A stretch of DNA of 42,859 nt from Planctomycetia bacterium (GTDB lineage: Bacteria > Planctomycetota > Planctomycetia > Gemmatales > Gemmataceae). The DNA is taken from assembly GCA_005786805.1 (NCBI GenBank), contig SYCV01000064.1, forward strand, positions 1-42,859. Reading direction: 5' to 3'. Shown here in pieces: positions 35,076 through 42,859 of this stretch (position 1 is its first letter; each line of letters opens with the position of its first letter). The notes beneath the pieces are model-generated. The model was not told where the DNA came from, ran no database searches, and saw nothing but the letters and a program-made list of their open reading frames with translations. The position numbers and the translations under genes were made by a program.

Positions 35076-35258
35076 ATGGAGAAAAGGTTATGTTGGAGTT
35101 CCATGGGGGCAGCAGGATTAGTATTATTATTGTTTATCCTTGATATTGCTATCGGCATGCCCTTTGGTCGTTCAAATATAATTGTGGATGTCATAGCAAT
35201 TATATGCAGCATTGCCGTGCTTTTGCTTGCATTTGACGCATTTAAAGATTTAGGCTGA
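35076..35258 (+). CDS. 60-residue two-helix membrane protein
   Basis: The protein starts MEKRLCWSSMGAAGLVLLLF and has two hydrophobic segments, about residues 10-28 and 36-54, separated by a short loop with MPFGRSN. It ends in a short charged tail (FDAFKDLG). AAGGGG lies about 9 nt before the ATG. I recall similar tiny proteins with the MEKRLCW start and PFGR loop from planctomycete genomes, but no function is known to me. Two palindromes lie in its upstream region. Its stop is 19 bp from the stop of the convergent CobA-HemD gene. Confidence 0.7.
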   Translation: MEKRLCWSSMGAAGLVLLLFILDIAIGMPFGRSNIIVDVIAIICSIAVLLLAFDAFKDLG

Positions 35259-35277
35259 TTAAAACCCAGCTATTAAA

Positions 35278-36828
35278 TTAATTAACTTTGGTTTGTTTTT
35301 TTTCACCATAATCCCTAATAATTTCTGCTGTAATACCATTTGTGGTAAATTCTACAGGGCAAATTATTTCATTAAATCCTAACTTTTTAAGCTCGTCTGC
35401 AGTCAAGGGACTTATCGCGATCAACTTGGTGCTACCTGAAGCGATCCCAGCCTTCAATTCATCACCTAAATATTCAATTAAAATTTTCGCATTATTCGAA
35501 CTGGTTACAGCAACATAATCAACTGCTTTATGGGATATCTGTGTTTTAATTTGATTAATTTGGTGTTGTTCAGGTTCAGATTGGGAATAAACTTGAATTT
35601 CATTAATATTGCAAATTTTCGCTAATTCCTGCGCCAGCAAAGGCCTTCCCTCCTTGGCCCTTGCAAGAAGAACTTTTTTATTTTCAACCAGCGGATACAA
35701 GGCATTAATCAAACCTTCAGCATCATGCCTTGAGGGAACCAGATCCGCCTGGACATGAAACTGTTTTAATGCTGATGCTGTCGCTGGGCCAACACAAGCA
35801 ATTTTCAAAGCTGAGATCCTGCGAATATCAACTCCCAGATGAACGAACCTATTAAAAAATTTTTCAACACCGTTGGCACTGGTGAATACAATCCAATCAA
35901 AACTGGAAATTTGATTTATTTCCCGATCCACACTAGACCAGTCATCTGGGCTTTTTATGGCCATGGAGTCAAATTGAAAAACATTTGCCCCAAGGTTTTT
36001 TAACTTGTCGGCAAAGCCATCAGCTTGCCCTTTGGGTCTAGAAATTAAGATGGAGGCACCGCCCAAGGGAAGCTTGCCACGCCAGTCCCATCGTCCGAGA
36101 TATTTTGCAGCTTCGCCTATGATAATAATTGCAGGCGGATGCAAATTCTCCTTGGCAACTGTGTTTGTAAGATCATCCAAAACAGAAACTGCGTTTTTTT
36201 GAGTCGGAAGGGTCGCATCAGAAATGATAGCCACGGGAGTATCTGCTTTCATACCCTGGGAAATCAGATTTGATTGAATTACATGCGCCCTTTTGACCCC
36301 CATGTAAAAAACCAAAGTTCCCGGAAACCGCGCTATTTCGGACCAGTTCAAAAAACTGTCTGTTTTTCCTTCTTTCTCGTGGCCGGTGATAAATGCAACC
36401 GCACTTGAAAACCCCCTATGGGTTAGGGGCATCCCACAGTGGGCGCTAGCCCCAAATGCTGCTGTAACACCAGGGACGATTTCAAACAAAATTCGATTTT
36501 CTATTAACGGTTCGATTTCTTCACTACCCCTGCCAAACAGAAGGGGATCTCCACCTTTTAGACGCGCGACTTTGAAGCCATTTTTTGCATTTTTTAACAT
36601 TAAATCGACTAAGACACTGATCCGTTCAGGATGGCAACCGGGAAGCGATTCAGCGCAAATTTTTTGAGTTGATTCAGGAATCATCTGCAGGATTTGCGGG
36701 GACACCAACCTATCAAAAATCACAATATCAACTTCCAACAACAATTGTTGCCCGCGAATCGTCAGCAACCCGGGGTCCCCCGGCCCTGCACCAATGAAAT
36801 AGACAAATCCGCCAGAATCTTCATTCAA
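35278..36828 (-). CDS. cobA-hemD: Uroporphyrinogen-III C-methyltransferase / uroporphyrinogen-III synthase fusion
   Basis: Two tetrapyrrole enzymes are fused. Residues 1 to about 245 form the SAM-dependent methylase (SUMT): VYFIGAGPGDPGLLTIRG, DRLVSP, RLKGGDPLLFGRGSEEI, GVTAAFGASAHCGMPLTHRG, TLVFYMGV and DATLPTQKNAV. It makes precorrin-2 for siroheme or cobalamin. Residues about 258-510 form HemD, which closes hydroxymethylbilane to uroporphyrinogen III: ILISRPKGQADGFADKL, FDWIVFTSANGVEKFF, KIACVGPATASAL and YVAVTSSNNAKIL. The fusion joins consecutive steps at the branch to siroheme or B12. The start is a TTG at 36828 because no in-frame ATG lies between it and the TatC stop; the TatC gene is in the same frame, separated by one TAG and ten codons. 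No ribosome site is clear. Confidence 0.94.
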   Translation of the reverse strand: MNEDSGGFVYFIGAGPGDPGLLTIRGQQLLLEVDIVIFDRLVSPQILQMIPESTQKICAESLPGCHPERISVLVDLMLKNAKNGFKVARLKGGDPLLFGRGSEEIEPLIENRILFEIVPGVTAAFGASAHCGMPLTHRGFSSAVAFITGHEKEGKTDSFLNWSEIARFPGTLVFYMGVKRAHVIQSNLISQGMKADTPVAIISDATLPTQKNAVSVLDDLTNTVAKENLHPPAIIIIGEAAKYLGRWDWRGKLPLGGASILISRPKGQADGFADKLKNLGANVFQFDSMAIKSPDDWSSVDREINQISSFDWIVFTSANGVEKFFNRFVHLGVDIRRISALKIACVGPATASALKQFHVQADLVPSRHDAEGLINALYPLVENKKVLLARAKEGRPLLAQELAKICNINEIQVYSQSEPEQHQINQIKTQISHKAVDYVAVTSSNNAKILIEYLGDELKAGIASGSTKLIAISPLTADELKKLGFNEIICPVEFTTNGITAEIIRDYGEKKQTKVN

Positions 36829-36858
36829 TTTGAAACTCGCACTTGTGGAGTTGAAATA

Positions 36859-37950
36859 CTAGACTCCCACCATCTCGTCAGGCTCCGGAACATCAATCCC
36901 ATAATCTGGCCTGGATGGTGACATTTTACACATAAATATGCCCAATTCATAAAGCAAGCTCATTGGCAACCATAAGAATAGCATGCTAAATGCATCCGTT
37001 GATGGAGTAGCGACCGCGGAAAATATTGCCATGGCAAACCACGCATATTTTCTGTTGTTTTTAAACATTTCTACATTCATGACCCCTAATCTTTCAGCAA
37101 ACAACATTACTAGAGGTGTCTGGAATGAAAGACCAAAAACAACAGGCATGAATATTGCAAAACTCAACCACTCGTTTAAACGAAGATCAGGTTTTAATCC
37201 CAACCACTCATTGAACCACAATAAAGCCTCAATAGCCTTCGGGATCACAAACATTTCGCAAATGAAAACACCTGACAAAAACAACACAACACTAAACGGT
37301 AAATAAACATGAACCAATTTTTTTTCATGTGGATAAAGGCCGACGGCGACAAAAGACCAACCTTGGTAAAAAAGCCATGGGCTGCCTATGACAATCCCGC
37401 AAACAATACAAACCTTGAAATAAACCATGAATGCTTCCTGCACACTTAGGGTGCTCATGGCATCAAAATCACCAATTTTTCTTTGTGATTCGCCCATTAA
37501 AGCAGATTCTTTCAAGGGTTCCTTGTGTGAAACCCAGAGGGTGACTGTTTCATTTTTAATTTTTTCCTCAGACAAATCGGATGGGGGTTTGATTTCGGAA
37601 ATAAACTGGGAAGGTTGACCTTTGAGAAGCGCTTCCAGTTGTGCTCGGGAAAATATCAAGCCAGAAAAATCCGTAGGTTTGTTTAATGCCGCCAGATTTG
37701 AATCTGTTCCCTTTTCCAATTCATCACGCAATGAGGAAATTCTTCTTTCATAAAATTTCTTCAACTCGGATTTGACGGGTAATGTGATAAAGTCAACAAC
37801 ATACTTTCCGATGAAAAAACTGAACAAGAATGCGATGAAAAAACCTTTGAATGCGGCCAGCAAATGGGTCCGTAGGTCTTCGATATGATCCCCAAAAGAC
37901 ATTCTGGTGTCCGCAAAAAAATCATCAGGATCTGGCACTTTTGAAACCAT
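36859..37950 (-). CDS. tatC: Sec-independent translocase TatC with large periplasmic insertion
   Basis: TatC is the multi-span receptor for twin-arginine signal peptides. The cytosolic N-terminus carries FGDHIEDLRTHLL, the conserved Glu/Arg signature next to helix 1. Further landmarks are VQEAFMVYFKV, PWLFYQGWSFVAVGLYPHEKK, SFQTPLVMLF, and NRKYAWFAMAIFSAVATPS. At 363 residues it is about 100 longer than typical TatC (about 250). The extra lies between helix 1 and helix 2, roughly residues 60-165, and is polar and helical, which places it on the periplasmic side. The ATG at 37950 has a GGAG site 6 nt upstream, so it is preferred over a TTG at 37965. TatA/TatB are not in the window. CobA-HemD follows immediately. 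Confidence 0.95.
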   Translation of the reverse strand: MVSKVPDPDDFFADTRMSFGDHIEDLRTHLLAAFKGFFIAFLFSFFIGKYVVDFITLPVKSELKKFYERRISSLRDELEKGTDSNLAALNKPTDFSGLIFSRAQLEALLKGQPSQFISEIKPPSDLSEEKIKNETVTLWVSHKEPLKESALMGESQRKIGDFDAMSTLSVQEAFMVYFKVCIVCGIVIGSPWLFYQGWSFVAVGLYPHEKKLVHVYLPFSVVLFLSGVFICEMFVIPKAIEALLWFNEWLGLKPDLRLNEWLSFAIFMPVVFGLSFQTPLVMLFAERLGVMNVEMFKNNRKYAWFAMAIFSAVATPSTDAFSMLFLWLPMSLLYELGIFMCKMSPSRPDYGIDVPEPDEMVGV

Positions 37951-38159
37951 AAAACTCCAAGCCAACCACCAAATGAACTAACTTTTATTAATTTACATAA
38001 ACCGTGAATATTAGCCATTATGAATTCATGGTAATGGGATTGCCAATGCTAACTTTAAAGTTTATCAACCAACTTACCGATTAGTAAACAAAGTTGGATT
38101 ATTTCAAGTTTAAGGTTAATGACAGGGTAAAAACGAGTAAATTCGATAAAAAGGCAACC

Positions 38160-38387
38160 ATGTATAAAAGATTACTTATTTTAATGATGCTAATTGTTGC
38201 TACTGGATGCCGAAATATAGAAGGACCTCGGTATCATAAGGAACATCCAGAAAAGATTGATAGCGCTGTTTATAATATCGATGAACAGAAAAGACGAGGC
38301 AGGGAATTAATAGCATTACCTGAGGCAAGCCAAAATGTTGCTCCAAAAACTGGGATAGATACTTACGGACCATCAGGAAGGTGGTAG
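38160..38387 (+). CDS. Small lipoprotein, unknown function
   Basis: From the ATG at 38160 the protein has 75 residues, with the signal MYKRLLILMMLIVATGC ending in lipobox VATGC and mature N-terminus CRNIEGP. AAGG lies about 6 nt upstream; the longer frame opening at 38094 has neither a ribosome site nor a signal. The mature part is polar with no domain I recognise, ending TYGPSGRW. It is followed 19 bp later by another lipoprotein gene on the same strand, and both face a divergent tatC. It may work with its neighbour in the envelope. Confidence 0.72.
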   Translation: MYKRLLILMMLIVATGCRNIEGPRYHKEHPEKIDSAVYNIDEQKRRGRELIALPEASQNVAPKTGIDTYGPSGRW

Positions 38388-38406
38388 AATAAGGTATAAT
38401 TCATTA

Positions 38407-38835
38407 ATGGAAAACAAAATGAAAAGATACCTATCAGCTTCTGTTGCAACATTCTTCCTATTTATCCTAGGCTGCCAATCAGTATCAGATAAAACAGCCT
38501 CAATTCAGCCCTTGCCGGACAATGCGCCCCCTCCTCCTTATCAAGATTTATTATCTCGTGCCCGAAATCAATCATCTTTGGCAACCGAATCCTTTTTTAT
38601 CAATAATTGGGCGGAACTTGAAGATGCGGCAAAAGGATTGGAACAAACTTCCAGATTGATGTCAAAAAGTACAGAAATACCCGAAAATAAAAAAGAATTG
38701 ATTACGGCAGTATCTTCTGACTTGAATCGAGAAGCAATTAAACTAAAAGAAGCATGCAAAACAAAAAATGAAGCTGAAGTAAATTCTCAATTACAAAAAA
38801 TCACATTGAAAATCAGAGAATTAAGAATCAACTAA
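38407..38835 (+). CDS. Helical lipoprotein, unknown function
   Basis: The protein has 142 residues, starting MENKMKRYLSASVATFFLFILGC with lipobox LILGC-type (FILGC). A Pro-rich linker (PLPDNAPPPPYQD) leads into about 100 residues that look all-helical, with the repeated pattern AELEDAAKGLEQTSRLM, SSDLNREAIKLKEACKT and LQKITLKIRELR. This resembles small four-helix periplasmic domains (cytochrome c prime-like folds without the CxxCH heme motif), but that is only a shape match. The ATG at 38407 or the one at 38419 may be used; neither has a strong site. The stop overlaps the stop of the convergent rsmA gene by 4 bp. Confidence 0.72.
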   Translation: MENKMKRYLSASVATFFLFILGCQSVSDKTASIQPLPDNAPPPPYQDLLSRARNQSSLATESFFINNWAELEDAAKGLEQTSRLMSKSTEIPENKKELITAVSSDLNREAIKLKEACKTKNEAEVNSQLQKITLKIRELRIN

Positions 38836-39791
38836 TCATCCATCACTTGTTCAGATGCGAACAAACTTGCACCAAATTGCTTGCAAAGACTTATATGATC
38901 TGACACTGATAAAGTTTCCGCTCGAAGATCCCCTTTAATATTTAATTTTTCAAGCTTTTCATCGATCTGAATTTTTGAAAGTTTATTATTAGGTATTGAA
39001 AGAATGGCACCCCTCAAGTTCTTCCGGCGATGAACATACAATCCTCTCAAGAAATTCCTGAAACACCTTGGTGAGTCTCCCGGACTAACCCCCTCGAAAA
39101 CAAGCTTACGCCTAAGCTCATCCGATGGTTCAATTTTTATTATCGCGGAATCGACCTTAGGCCTTGGCCAGAATGCAGAAGGTGGTATTTTTCTGACTAT
39201 TTCCACCTTAGCCAGACTCTGAAACAGAATCGGTAAAGCCCCAAACTCCTTACTATTTGAATTTGAAATTATTTTTTCCGCTATTTCAAATTGAACCATT
39301 GCGACAATCTTATTAGGCGGTTGATTACTTATCAAAAGATTACTCATAACGGGTGTTGCAACTGCGTAAGGAAGATTAGCGATTAGCTTATATCCGGAAA
39401 TCCCAGGCTTTGCGGTAATTTCGTTTAATTTTGCAATAACCTCCGGTTGAATTTGATTTTTCCCCTTGAGGATATCGCCCCGATGAAGGAGAAATCTATT
39501 TCTTTCAATTACGGTCTCCTCAGTTAATTTCTGAAACGCAGGATCCAATTCCACACTTAAAACAAAACCAGCAACCTCTAGCAACCTATTCGTAAGGCTT
39601 CCGGTACCACTACCAACTTCCAAAACGGCATCTGAGGATTGAAGACATGCGGTATTGACCAAAAGATCCATTAGATTCAAATCGATAAGAAAGTTCTGAC
39701 CCATTTTATTCTTTGGCCAAATATTTCTACTTTTCAACAGGTCCATCAGATATGACTGCGTCTGCCTGGGTGGGATATCGTAGAGATTCAT
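38832..39791 (-). CDS. rsmA: 16S rRNA (A1518/A1519) dimethyltransferase RsmA (KsgA)
   Basis: RsmA dimethylates two adenines in the 3' hairpin of 16S rRNA during small-subunit maturation. The family blocks are KNKMGQNFLIDLNLMDLL (split GQNFLIDLNL), the SAM loop VLEVGSGTGSLTNRLL, VELDPAFQKL, and the catalytic NLPY (IANLPYAVATPVMSNLL, near residue 139), followed by PRPKVDSAIIKIEP. The C-terminal helical domain has FLRGLYVHRRKNLRGAIL. The 319-residue length is slightly above E. coli (273). Its ATG overlaps the riboflavin synthase stop by 4 bp (ATGA), so it is coupled to it. Confidence 0.95.
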   Translation of the reverse strand: MNLYDIPPRQTQSYLMDLLKSRNIWPKNKMGQNFLIDLNLMDLLVNTACLQSSDAVLEVGSGTGSLTNRLLEVAGFVLSVELDPAFQKLTEETVIERNRFLLHRGDILKGKNQIQPEVIAKLNEITAKPGISGYKLIANLPYAVATPVMSNLLISNQPPNKIVAMVQFEIAEKIISNSNSKEFGALPILFQSLAKVEIVRKIPPSAFWPRPKVDSAIIKIEPSDELRRKLVFEGVSPGDSPRCFRNFLRGLYVHRRKNLRGAILSIPNNKLSKIQIDEKLEKLNIKGDLRAETLSVSDHISLCKQFGASLFASEQVMDD

Positions 39792-40402
39792 TCGGATTTA
39801 CTTTTTCCTTTGAAAAACAATTGGAATGACCGCATTGCATATTTAGCCATCATATCCGTCTCGATATTGACCAAATCACCAATTTTCCTGAATGCCAAGG
39901 TTGTAACGGAGAGAGTGTGAGGAATAAGGGAGACACTGAATTTATCTTTTTTCACATGAACCAAGGTAAGGCTTACACCATCAATACAAATGGATCCTTT
40001 TTCAACTAAATAGGGTTTTATTTTCTCAGGAAGCGAAAACCAAATATCAACCCACGAGCCTGTTTTTTCAACTTTCAAAACCTCAGAAGTAAGGTCAACA
40101 TGCCCTTGGACAAAGTGCCCGCTAAAATCACTACTTGCAGACACCGGCTTTTCAAGATTAACCTTCATTCCAGTATTTAAAAAGCCAAGATTGGATTTTT
40201 TCAAGGTTTCTGGGCCAACTTCAAAGAAAGCCTGGCATCCCTTTCGAGTTACCACGGTCAGACAAACACCATTGACCGAAATACTGGCACCTATTTTAAC
40301 TTTCTTGAAAAAACTATCATGAGAAACAGACAATAAAACTCCAACCCCCTGGGCTTTAAAAAGCTCCACCACACCCATGGTTTCCACAATACCGGTAAAC
40401 AT
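39788..40402 (-). CDS. ribE: Riboflavin synthase alpha subunit
   Basis: This enzyme dismutates two 6,7-dimethyl-8-ribityllumazine molecules into riboflavin and a pyrimidine. The 204 residues show two lumazine-binding barrel repeats: MFTGIVETMG, GASISVNGVCLTVV and KSNLGFLNTGMKVNLEKPV in the first; FVQGHVDLTSEV, KGSICIDGVSLTLVHV and IPHTLSVTTLAFRKIGD in the second. The length is typical. It starts 33 bp after pssA and ends overlapping rsmA. No FMN riboswitch is seen upstream. The other riboflavin genes are not in the window. Confidence 0.96.
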   Translation of the reverse strand: MFTGIVETMGVVELFKAQGVGVLLSVSHDSFFKKVKIGASISVNGVCLTVVTRKGCQAFFEVGPETLKKSNLGFLNTGMKVNLEKPVSASSDFSGHFVQGHVDLTSEVLKVEKTGSWVDIWFSLPEKIKPYLVEKGSICIDGVSLTLVHVKKDKFSVSLIPHTLSVTTLAFRKIGDLVNIETDMMAKYAMRSFQLFFKGKSKSE

Positions 40403-40435
40403 AAATCGAATCAGATAAGAGATGAAATTTAACGA

Positions 40436-41269
40436 TTAGCGACGGTAATAATCGTTGGCACTTGCCTGGGAAGGATCCACCATGTTTCTTCGAAAAGCAA
40501 TATAAAAAATCTGCCTTGCTGGGAAGTTCATGGCATATATCCAAAAAACAAGTATTGCAATCGACTCAGGTAAAAAATAAACCAAGGGTGCGATAAAAGG
40601 AAGGGCCAAGCACCACCCCAAAATCACCTTTTTTCGAAGAATATGCTTGGTGAGATGGGGATAGGAGAAAGGTGAAACCATCAACAAAGCGACAAAAACC
40701 GCACCAAAAATAGTCCAAACACTCACAACATTTTTAGCGGTGATAAAATCAAATCCGGGAACCTCCATCGAACCATAAGATCTAATCAATGCAAGGCTTG
40801 CAATACATCCGCCTGCAGCAGGAGAAGGCAAACCTTTAAACCTCTTGAACGAACCTGAATCCAAATCAGTATTTTCCAGATTATATTTAGCTAACCGTAT
40901 GATCGCACAAGCCATATAAAGTCCAGCTATGCATGCGAAAACATTTCGCACAAAAAAGCTTTCCCAATCTTGGCTCAATCTTAGAATTAGAAACGCTGGT
41001 GCCGCACCAAAACTGATTGCATCACATAGGCTATCCAATTGACCGCCAAAATCGCTGGTAACCTTAACCAACCTTGCCAACATTCCATCAAGAACATCAA
41101 AAATCATTGCAAGAAAAATCATACCAGCAGACAAACGAAGCAACACACCAGCCGAGATGTCATCTTGCACTGATAGATCAATTTTAGCAGCAATTACAAT
41201 TGCGGAAAAACCACAGATAGCATTTCCAAGAGTAAACAAATTGGGTATTAACTTTAATAATGAGTGCAA
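40436..41269 (-). CDS. pssA: CDP-diacylglycerol-serine O-phosphatidyltransferase
   Basis: This membrane enzyme makes phosphatidylserine, the precursor of phosphatidylethanolamine. The CDP-alcohol phosphatidyltransferase motif DG(x2)AR(x8)G(x3)D(x3)D is complete: FDVLDGMLARLVKVTSDF followed by GGQLDSLCDAISFG, near residues 58-85. IPNLFTLGNAICGFSA at the start and multiple helices up to the C-terminus are typical of the Bacillus-type PssA. Its length is 277 residues. The only in-frame start is a TTG at 41269, with AGGT about 9 nt upstream; an ATG seven bases earlier is out of frame. It opens the run pssA-ribE-rsmA on the minus strand and lies 114 bp past the ahcY terminator. Confidence 0.93.
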   Translation of the reverse strand: MHSLLKLIPNLFTLGNAICGFSAIVIAAKIDLSVQDDISAGVLLRLSAGMIFLAMIFDVLDGMLARLVKVTSDFGGQLDSLCDAISFGAAPAFLILRLSQDWESFFVRNVFACIAGLYMACAIIRLAKYNLENTDLDSGSFKRFKGLPSPAAGGCIASLALIRSYGSMEVPGFDFITAKNVVSVWTIFGAVFVALLMVSPFSYPHLTKHILRKKVILGWCLALPFIAPLVYFLPESIAILVFWIYAMNFPARQIFYIAFRRNMVDPSQASANDYYRR

Positions 41270-41382
41270 GGCGCATACCTGTAAAATGAAAATATCATTT
41301 AAAACTAGTTAAAACTCTATTATTAAATTTACCTTGAAACTGTTTGATATTCCACAAATAAAACCAGCAAAACCTAATAAAA

Positions 41383-41411
41383 ACGGCCTGACTTTAATCA
41401 AGTCAGGCCGT
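41383..41411 (-). terminator. Strong rho-independent terminator of the ahcY gene
   Basis: A perfect 12-bp stem, ACGGCCTGACTT (41383-41394) and AAGTCAGGCCGT (41400-41411), has a 5-nt loop. On the minus strand it is followed by a run of five T and lies about 25 nt past the ahcY stop. Confidence 0.93.
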
Positions 41412-41436
41412 AAAAATTACCCAATCTAACTACCTG

Positions 41437-42783
<1,347 letters not shown>

Positions 42784-42859
42784 TTAATAACTCCTTTTGT
42801 AACCTTGATTTCCATCACTCCTCATATGAATAGAGGATTTACCGGTTCTTTCGCAATAG
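42784..42859 (-). promoter_or_regulatory. Leader of ahcY with a small hairpin
   Basis: On the minus strand, TCCTC (42837-42833) and GAGGA (42823-42819) form a 5-bp stem around a 9-nt loop, then AAGGAG (42796-42791) is the ribosome site. The TCCTC strand could instead pair with that site. No SAH riboswitch consensus is recognisable. The window ends here. Confidence 0.3.

Noticed and set aside
40403-40435. FMN riboswitch before riboflavin synthase
   Set aside because: The gap after pssA is only 33 bp, far too short for an RFN element, and no conserved segments are seen.
42784-42859. SAH riboswitch upstream of ahcY
   Set aside because: A GAGGAG-like run is present, but the conserved core and pseudoknot partner are not recognisable in the 76 nt available.

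Overview
The window looks like an ordinary stretch of chromosome from a low-to-moderate GC member of the Planctomycetota. The order Gemmatales is possible, but that is inference from gene style. Pointers are the calcium-type FG-GAP repeats with GAGPGGxPxVKVFD units, a TatC with a very large insertion after its first membrane helix, a long Tex protein with an Arg/Pro/Gly-rich tail, a rhomboid protease with an acidic C-terminal tail, several tiny lipoproteins, and a type I AroD-AroE fusion. Nothing in the window looks phage-like, plasmid-like, CRISPR-like or transposon-like.

Layout. Positions 1-466 hold the end of a large FG-GAP surface protein, followed by seven tandem copies of a 35-bp palindrome-like repeat (551-795). 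Enolase (1022-2248) ends at an in-frame TAA placed where a conserved Tyr should be; the usual enolase tail is still readable beyond it. Two small membrane proteins, two tiny lipoproteins on the other strand and an intergenic region rich in inverted repeats run to about 4.4 kb. FtsH and a Tex-type S1 protein follow on the minus strand. A plus-strand block (9.96-16.5 kb) carries a Y-family DNA polymerase, TruB, an exported M28 (glutaminyl cyclase-like) peptidase, a membrane protein and an acyltransferase-ACP-AMP ligase fusion.

A tightly packed minus-strand run from 25.6 to 16.5 kb reads aroDE, aroK, prepilin peptidase, RND periplasmic adaptor, RND pump, hisH, hisA. Stops and starts overlap at several junctions, so translational coupling is likely although the pathways differ. 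Next come a plus-strand rhomboid protease, an FmdB-type zinc ribbon and a GAF-PTS enzyme I (EI-Ntr type), then tRNA-Leu(CAG) on the minus strand. A second minus-strand run (34.07-29.46 kb) reads ABC exporter, GT39-type membrane glycosyltransferase, GT2-like protein, which suggests a cell-envelope glycan or lipid job. A MarR regulator is divergent from it.

The last part holds a CobA-HemD fusion, TatC, two lipoproteins, RsmA, riboflavin synthase, phosphatidylserine synthase and S-adenosylhomocysteinase; the last gene ends at a strong intrinsic terminator.

I found no convincing new multi-gene system. The most useful leads are the enolase stop codon, the 35-bp repeat array, the nested inverted repeats around 3.6-3.73 kb, the Asp-Asp active site of the Y-family polymerase, the PlsC-ACP-ligase fusion, and the GT2-like protein that lacks a recognisable DxD motif. 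Base composition was judged by eye. No searches were run.
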